The notes below the pieces were generated by a model. The model did no database searches, was not told the DNA's origin, and saw only the letters and a program-made list of their open reading frames with translations. A stretch of DNA of 10,071 bases from DAOTZU01 sp034433995. Lineage in GTDB: Bacteria; Chloroflexota; Anaerolineae; UBA1429. The position numbers were made by a program, and so were the translations under genes. Each line of letters begins with the position of its first letter. Within the stretch, counting starts at the first letter, position 1. The DNA lies in the NCBI GenBank assembly GCA_034433995.1, contig DAOTZU010000280.1, positions 1 through 10,071 of the forward strand, given 5' to 3'. Positions 5,616 to 10,071 of the stretch are shown here, piece after piece.

Positions 5616-7760
5616 CTCCTTGGCCAGGTCCAGCGAGCAGGCGAGCACTTTGGTCAACGCGAGTCCGCCCCCCATGGTGGCCATCAGGACCTGGCTGAGG
5701 CGCGGCCCCTCGGGGCGATCTTGGGCCGAGACCAGGATCACCGGGATGGGTTGGAGCGCCGCATCGCGGTTCTTGGCCTCCAACACTTGCCAGCCATCCA
5801 TCTCGGGCATGACGATATCCAGCAAGAGAAGGTCGGGCCGCCGGGCGCGCAGGAGCTCCAGCGCTTGGGGGCCGCTGGTGGCGCTGAGGATCTCCAAGGA
5901 GGGATCCCCCGCGTGGAGCATGCGGGCCCAAAGCTGGAGCACATCGGGATCATCATCCACCAGGAGAATACGGCGCACCGGCCGGCCGAGGTCCTTGATG
6001 GCGCTTGCCAACGCGGTGCGCGCCACGGGCTTGACCAGATACCCCGCTACCCCGGCAGGCAGGGCGCTGGAGGCCAGCGGGGGCACCGCGCAGCCGATGA
6101 TGGGGGTATCCGCGATCCGGGCTTTGGCCTGCTCCAGGAGCCGCAGGAGATCATCCGGCGAGGCCGCGTTGCAAAGGACGGCATGGGCGGGGGCCTTTTC
6201 CAGGGCCTGCAGCGTCTGGGCCAGGTCGTGGGCATCCACAAGCTCCATCTCCTCCGCGCTGCGGGCCAGGACGGGGGAGAGCTCGCCGGTGGTATCGCAC
6301 AGAACCAGGCGCGGCTGGGAGGGGAGCTCGGGGATCTTGGCCCGGGAGGTGCGTTCCACCCAGACCCATTCCTCCTTCAGCCAGCGCCCCGGCCCGGCGA
6401 CGGGCCCGGCGGGCAGGGAGACGGGCAAGCTGAAAAAGACGGTGGTGCCCAGACCCCTCTGGCTCTCGATCCAGATGCGCCCGCCGTGGAGTTCGATGAA
6501 TTGCTTGCTGATGCTCAACCCCAGGCCGCTGCCCCCTTTGTCGCGCCATTGACTTTCCGACCCCTGACAGAAGGGCTCAAAGATCCTCTTGAGGTCTTCG
6601 GGGGCGATGCCGGGGCCCGTATCGCCCACGCTGACGATCACCTGCTGGGCTTGTTTCTCCAGCCGCACCGTGATCCCTCCGCGTTCCGTGAAGCGGGCGG
6701 CATTGCTCAACAGGTTGACGATCACTTGGCGGATACGGGTGCGGTCGCAATAGACGCGCAGGGAGGCGTCGGACACTTCCACCTTTTGGCTCAAGCCCTT
6801 TTTCTCCAACAGGGGACGCACCACCTCCAAGGCTTCGGTGATGAGCTGGCCCAGGTCCACATATTCGCGCCGCAGGATCAGTTTGCCCGCCTCCGCCTGG
6901 CTGAGGTCCAGGACATCGTTGATCATGGCGGCGAGATGGGTGCAGTTGCGGTGCACGATGCTCAGATCCTCCAGCAAGGCATCGGGCAAACGATCGCCAT
7001 AGATCTCGGGCGTCTCCACCAAAAGGTCGATCAGGCCGATGATCATGTTCAGCGGGGTGCGGAACTCGTGGCTCACCTTGGCCAAGAAGGCCGATTTGGT
7101 CCTTTGGGCATCCTCGGCGACGGCGCGCAACATGGTGAGGCGCTCGTTCACCAGGGCCAACTGGCGGTTGGCGTGGGCCAGGTCATCCAGGGTTTGGTGC
7201 AGCTCGGCTTTGCGGTTGCGGGCCTCCTCCAGGGCATCGCGGAAGCGTTGATAGTATTCCCAAAGCCACTGTCCCACCTGGTAGAAGGAGCGCTGGGTGG
7301 AAAAGAGCAAAAAGAACGCGCTCCAGAGGGTTAGCCAAGGGATGAGGAGCGTGGCCCATGTGGTGCCCGGCAGATGGCCGGGCAAGAAGGCCCAAAGGAG
7401 CGTCTCTCCCAGGGCGGTGGCCGTGGCAGCGGCGGTGCCGATCATGGTCATGGCCAAGAGAGGGGGCAACACCAGCAAAGGCAGGGCGCCGGGGATGGCC
7501 ATGGGCCCACAGGCCAGATAGGCCAACACGGTGAGGGAGGCCACAGCAAAGGCGCAGCCCAGCCATGGGCGCGTCCGGCTCAACAGCCAGGTCCCCGCCG
7601 CCGCCCCGAAAAAGAGCTGGGCAAAGAGGCCGATCTGGAGGGGATTCGGCAAAGTGTCGCTGATGGCGACAAGGATGATACCCAGAAGGATCAAGAGGAT
7701 CACTGCCGGTTTAGCAGAGAGACGAAGCTCGGCGAAATCGTAGAGAGGTTCGCTCATCAT
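5598..7760 (-). CDS. Membrane hybrid sensor histidine kinase with two receiver-like domains
   Basis: This 720-residue protein autophosphorylates and should pass phosphate to receivers. Residues 17-156 hold five or six membrane segments without a large external domain, so sensing may occur in or near the membrane. A coiled coil (about 172-222) leads to the H-box SHEFRTPLN with H231. The ATPase domain is intact: N-box N353 (VNLLSNAARFT), G1 D380-x-G-x-G, F-box FEPF at 394-397, G2 GGSGLGLSI at 409-417. Residues 482-590 fold like a receiver but lack the acidic pair and the phosphoacceptor (N531 at that site), keeping only K577-P: a pseudo-receiver. Residues 595-720 are a second receiver with D602-D604, D648 and S678, but the usual Lys-Pro is missing and the end reads MGGGLAL. 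Start: ATG 7760 or the adjacent ATG 7757, with AAAGG a few bases upstream. Convergent with the HTH/receiver gene; a phosphorelay between the two is inferred. Confidence 0.9.
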   Translation of the reverse strand: MMSEPLYDFAELRLSAKPAVILLILLGIILVAISDTLPNPLQIGLFAQLFFGAAAGTWLLSRTRPWLGCAFAVASLTVLAYLACGPMAIPGALPLLVLPPLLAMTMIGTAAATATALGETLLWAFLPGHLPGTTWATLLIPWLTLWSAFFLLFSTQRSFYQVGQWLWEYYQRFRDALEEARNRKAELHQTLDDLAHANRQLALVNERLTMLRAVAEDAQRTKSAFLAKVSHEFRTPLNMIIGLIDLLVETPEIYGDRLPDALLEDLSIVHRNCTHLAAMINDVLDLSQAEAGKLILRREYVDLGQLITEALEVVRPLLEKKGLSQKVEVSDASLRVYCDRTRIRQVIVNLLSNAARFTERGGITVRLEKQAQQVIVSVGDTGPGIAPEDLKRIFEPFCQGSESQWRDKGGSGLGLSISKQFIELHGGRIWIESQRGLGTTVFFSLPVSLPAGPVAGPGRWLKEEWVWVERTSRAKIPELPSQPRLVLCDTTGELSPVLARSAEEMELVDAHDLAQTLQALEKAPAHAVLCNAASPDDLLRLLEQAKARIADTPIIGCAVPPLASSALPAGVAGYLVKPVARTALASAIKDLGRPVRRILLVDDDPDVLQLWARMLHAGDPSLEILSATSGPQALELLRARRPDLLLLDIVMPEMDGWQVLEAKNRDAALQPIPVILVSAQDRPEGPRLSQVLMATMGGGLALTKVLACSLDLAKELLKPD

Positions 7761-7788
7761 CGTGCCTTTCAGGCTGGAGGGAACGGCC

Positions 7789-7827
7789 TTCCTCGCTCTG
7801 GCAGGACGTGGGCCGGGGAGCGAGGAA
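7789..7827. repeat. 10-bp inverted repeat in the kinase leader
   Basis: TTCCTCGCTC (7789-7798) and GAGCGAGGAA (7818-7827) are exact complements separated by 19 bases, about 30 bases upstream of the kinase start. No T-run follows on either strand. It could be an mRNA leader hairpin or a spaced operator. Confidence 0.6.
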
Positions 7828-7833
7828 AGTCAG

Positions 7834-7878
7834 GGAAAACAAACATGCCCGCTTCTCCGGATCGCTCCAGAAGCGGGC
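7834..7878 (-). terminator. Intrinsic terminator downstream of tRNA-Lys
   Basis: AGAAGCGGGC (7869-7878) and GCCCGCTTCT (7847-7856) form a perfect 10-bp stem with a 12-base loop. The minus strand continues ATGTTTGTTTTCCC, a T-rich tail. It lies 44 bases past the tRNA 3' end and separates it from the kinase gene. It probably also stops transcripts arriving from the FtsX gene, which has no terminator of its own. Confidence 0.8.
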
Positions 7879-7921
7879 TTGTTCGCGTGGATTGTGGGCC
7901 TTGCCATCATCACAACACCAA

Positions 7922-7994
7922 TGAGCCGTACGCGACTCGAACGCGTGACAACCTGCTTAAAAGGCAGGGGCTCTACCGACTGAGCTAACGGCTC
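7922..7994 (-). tRNA. tRNA-Lys (anticodon UUU)
   Basis: The 73-base cloverleaf is complete. The acceptor arm GAGCCGT/ACGGCTC carries discriminator A. The D stem is GCTC/GAGC with loop AGTCGGTA. The anticodon stem CCTGC/GCAGG has loop CTTTTAA, giving anticodon TTT. The variable loop is TTGTC, and the T arm ACGCG-TTCGAGT-CGCGT is canonical. The CCA end is not encoded, since TTG follows, so it must be added by tRNA nucleotidyltransferase. All stems pair perfectly. It reads lysine AAA/AAG codons. Confidence 0.97.
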
Positions 7995-8005
7995 TTGCGG
8001 TTTTT

Positions 8006-8034
8006 ATTATACCAGAGGGCGGAGACGGCGTCAA
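8006..8034 (-). promoter_or_regulatory. Promoter of tRNA-Lys
   Basis: The minus strand has TTGACG (8029-8034), a 17-base spacer and a perfect TATAAT (8006-8011). The expected start is near 7999, only about 5 bases before the mature tRNA. It is the best promoter in the window and shows that the host's main sigma factor uses standard -35/-10 boxes. Confidence 0.9.
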
Positions 8035-8052
8035 AATAGCGGGGTGGGCTGG

Positions 8053-10071
8053 CTATTCCCGTACGCCCAGGCGCAGCACCTCGAACACCCGCGTGCGCAC
8101 CACCCGCACCAGGATGATGGCCTCGATCAAGAGCAACACAAACCCCATGCTCAGGGCCATCCAGATGGCCCGCTGCCAATCCAACAAGGGGATGAAGGGC
8201 GGCACGGGCAGGGCGGTAGAATCCGTCACGCGGAAGAACGGCACATAGAGCCGCGCCCCCCAAATGCCAAAGGCGATCCCGGCGATGATGCCGTAAAGCA
8301 GCGTCACCAGATATTCCAGCGAGATCACGGCCACCACCTCGCCCCGTTTGATGCCCAAGGCCCGCCACACGGCAAAACGGACGGATTGCCCCATCATGGA
8401 GGCAAAGCTGTAGACCAGCAGCCCCACGCCCGCCAGCACCGCGCCGGTGATAAAGCTGATGGAGAGCATGCCAAAGAGGCCGATGCGTTCCAAGCGCGCT
8501 TGGTCTCGGGCCAGCTTGAGGCGCAAATCGCCGCTGAGCACGGGGGTTAGCCCCATGCGTTGCACCGCCCGCAGGATCTCTTGGCTATTGGCCCCCGGCT
8601 CCAGCCGCATCCACACGCCGTAGGGCAGCGGCCCGCCGGATTGCATCTCCAGATAGGGCAGATTCGCCACCACCATCCAGGCATCTTGGGCGTACATGGT
8701 GGGGAAATAATCAAAAATACCCACCACGGTGAAGGTGAAATCGTGCTCCAGATCGCGATCCAGCCTCAGGCGCAAGGGGAACTCGGCCCCTTCGCTGATC
8801 TGCAACTGCTCCGCCAATTTCCTGGGGATGAGCAGGCCGTCCTGACGCGTGCCCAGGCGGTTCATCAGCTCGCCCAGCGATTGTGGAGAGAAATCGCGGC
8901 GATAGTAAACCACCTGGGCGAAATCCAGCCGATCGATGCCCATCAACCGCAAGATCGGCACCTGGGCGTTGGTGGCCTTGGCCGCGTACTCGGCCACCCG
9001 GGCCGCCTTGTGGACCCCTGGGATCTGCTGATAATCGCTGATGGGTAGCAGCAGGCCTTTGTGCTGCACCCCCCTCTCGCCGGCGCCCAGGCCCTCGCTT
9101 TCGGTCTCCAGGGTGAAGGCGAGGTCGGTGCCCACCTCATAACGCCGCCGATCCACCATCCACATGTCGGCGCTCTTGGCCAAGGAGGCAAAGAACACGC
9201 CGAGGCTCAGGCAGACCACGATCATGTACACCGGCGTGCGATATTGCCCTCCCTCACGGCCGATGTTCATAAAGCCCAGGAACCCCGCCACCGAGGGCAA
9301 AGCCTTCCCCACCAGGATGAGGGGACGGGTGACCAAGGCGAACAATTCCGAGGCGATGAGCGCCGCGGTGAGCAAGAACAGGCTGGGGGCGGCCAAGAGC
9401 AACGGATCGAAGGAGGGATCGTCCGGCTGCAGGCCGATCAACCCCAGCGAGCCTTTGAGGGATAATTGCCGATAGGCGTAGGCTGTGGCCAAGACCAGGA
9501 GGGCCAGCAGCATGAAGCGCATGCTGCTCAGCACCACCTGCCTGCGGGCGCTCCATTGTTCGTAGGTCACCACGCTGTGGCGGGTGGCGAGCCAACTGGG
9601 CACCAACCGGGAGAGCGCGCCCACGGCCATGCCCAGGGCCACCAACCGCCAATCGATGGCGGCCAGGTGCACCTGCACCGGGGGGCGCGGCACAAAGGTG
9701 AGAAAGCTCTGGGTGTAGCCCATCAGGCGGGCCAACCCCAGGCCGATGGCAAGGCCCACCGGGCAGGCCAAAAGCAAGATCAGGAGGGTTTCCAGCACCA
9801 TCAGGCCCAAGACTTGCCAGCGACTGCTGCCCCGGCTGCTGAGCATGGCCAGCTCCCGGCGCTGGAATTGGGCCACCATCAGCGAGATGGAGGCCATGAA
9901 GTAGATGAGCACGCCCACCAAGGGCAGGCTGAAGCCAAAAAGGATGGCCAGGAAGCTCAGTTTCCGTTGCTGGCCCTGGCGCAGTTCGCGCAAGGGGGAG
10001 AAATCCATCCGGCCGGCGGGGAGGCGTTGCAACACCTCGCGCTCGATGGTCTCTAGCCCCTGGATGTATTT
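8053..10071 (-). CDS. FtsX-family ABC permease, partial (5' end beyond window)
   Basis: The visible part is 672 residues; the frame stays open to the right edge (first codons read KYIQGLETIEREVL), so the true start is outside. Numbering from the edge, the first FtsX-type domain has membrane segments near 40-64, 87-115, 140-160, 185-200 and 224-248. Between the first two lies the cytoplasmic coupling helix with QRRELAMLSSRGSSRWQVL (about 70-88). A further segment (about 281-299) is followed by a MacB-type extracytoplasmic domain (about 300-520). The second FtsX domain has segments near 537-558, 585-606 and 634-658, with coupling helix RFAVWRALGIKRGEVV (565-580). The layout, two FtsX units on one chain, fits the MacB/LolC/DevC-like superfamily that moves lipids, lipoproteins or peptides out using a separate ATPase. 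No ATPase is visible here. Substrate unknown. It ends 58 bases before the tRNA with no terminator between. Confidence 0.88.
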   Translation of the reverse strand, partial: KYIQGLETIEREVLQRLPAGRMDFSPLRELRQGQQRKLSFLAILFGFSLPLVGVLIYFMASISLMVAQFQRRELAMLSSRGSSRWQVLGLMVLETLLILLLACPVGLAIGLGLARLMGYTQSFLTFVPRPPVQVHLAAIDWRLVALGMAVGALSRLVPSWLATRHSVVTYEQWSARRQVVLSSMRFMLLALLVLATAYAYRQLSLKGSLGLIGLQPDDPSFDPLLLAAPSLFLLTAALIASELFALVTRPLILVGKALPSVAGFLGFMNIGREGGQYRTPVYMIVVCLSLGVFFASLAKSADMWMVDRRRYEVGTDLAFTLETESEGLGAGERGVQHKGLLLPISDYQQIPGVHKAARVAEYAAKATNAQVPILRLMGIDRLDFAQVVYYRRDFSPQSLGELMNRLGTRQDGLLIPRKLAEQLQISEGAEFPLRLRLDRDLEHDFTFTVVGIFDYFPTMYAQDAWMVVANLPYLEMQSGGPLPYGVWMRLEPGANSQEILRAVQRMGLTPVLSGDLRLKLARDQARLERIGLFGMLSISFITGAVLAGVGLLVYSFASMMGQSVRFAVWRALGIKRGEVVAVISLEYLVTLLYGIIAGIAFGIWGARLYVPFFRVTDSTALPVPPFIPLLDWQRAIWMALSMGFVLLLIEAIILVRVVRTRVFEVLRLGVRE

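Noticed and set aside
5721..7334. 537-codon plus-strand open frame opposite the hybrid kinase
   Set aside because: The kinase on the minus strand has all catalytic motifs in order. This frame is its shadow, with no domain and no ribosome site.
9466..10056. 196-codon plus-strand open frame opposite the FtsX permease
   Set aside because: His/Gln/Gly-rich shadow of the membrane segments on the other strand.

Overview
The window looks like chromosomal DNA from a GC-rich bacterium, most likely a Chloroflexota member of the Anaerolineae type. That assignment is inference. It rests on the Pro/Thr-rich spacer behind the lipoprotein cysteine of the binding protein, the style of the signalling proteins (a sigma-region-4-like helix-turn-helix joined to a kinase-like domain and a C-terminal receiver), the high GC content and the short intergenic palindromes. 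No phage, transposase, plasmid or CRISPR genes are visible.

Left part (1-4152, minus strand): a sugar-import operon read right to left. It encodes a large Tat-type lipoprotein binding protein (2395-4152), an LplB/YteP-type permease (1125-2096) and an LplC/YtcP-type permease (198-1085). It ends at a strong intrinsic terminator (148-178). No ATPase gene is present, as is usual for this transporter subfamily. A 298-base gap between binding protein and first permease holds a roughly 103-base element with inverted ends and two internal direct repeats. Bases 1-144, beyond the terminator, are packed with short perfect palindromes.

Middle part (4153-7760): two signalling genes that converge and overlap by 18 bases at their 3' ends. 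The plus-strand gene (4341-5615) is divergent from the sugar operon. It encodes an unusual protein: N-terminal HTH, degenerate histidine-kinase ATPase-like domain, intact C-terminal receiver. Its start has no Shine-Dalgarno sequence and a -10-like box sits directly before it, so it may be leaderless. The minus-strand gene (5598-7760) encodes a membrane hybrid histidine kinase with a complete kinase core, a pseudo-receiver and a terminal receiver with an altered C-terminal end. The pair plausibly forms a phosphorelay; whether it senses or controls the adjacent sugar importer is inference from position.

Right part (7761-10071, minus strand): a 10-bp inverted repeat in the kinase leader, an intrinsic terminator (7834-7878), a tRNA-Lys(UUU) gene (7922-7994) with a near-consensus promoter (8006-8034), and the C-terminal 672 residues of a large FtsX-family ABC permease whose 5' end lies beyond the right edge.

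The most unusual item is the HTH / pseudo-kinase / receiver protein with its convergent hybrid kinase. The rest are recognisable families with some odd details: a cysteine-rich binding protein and two families of intergenic palindromes.
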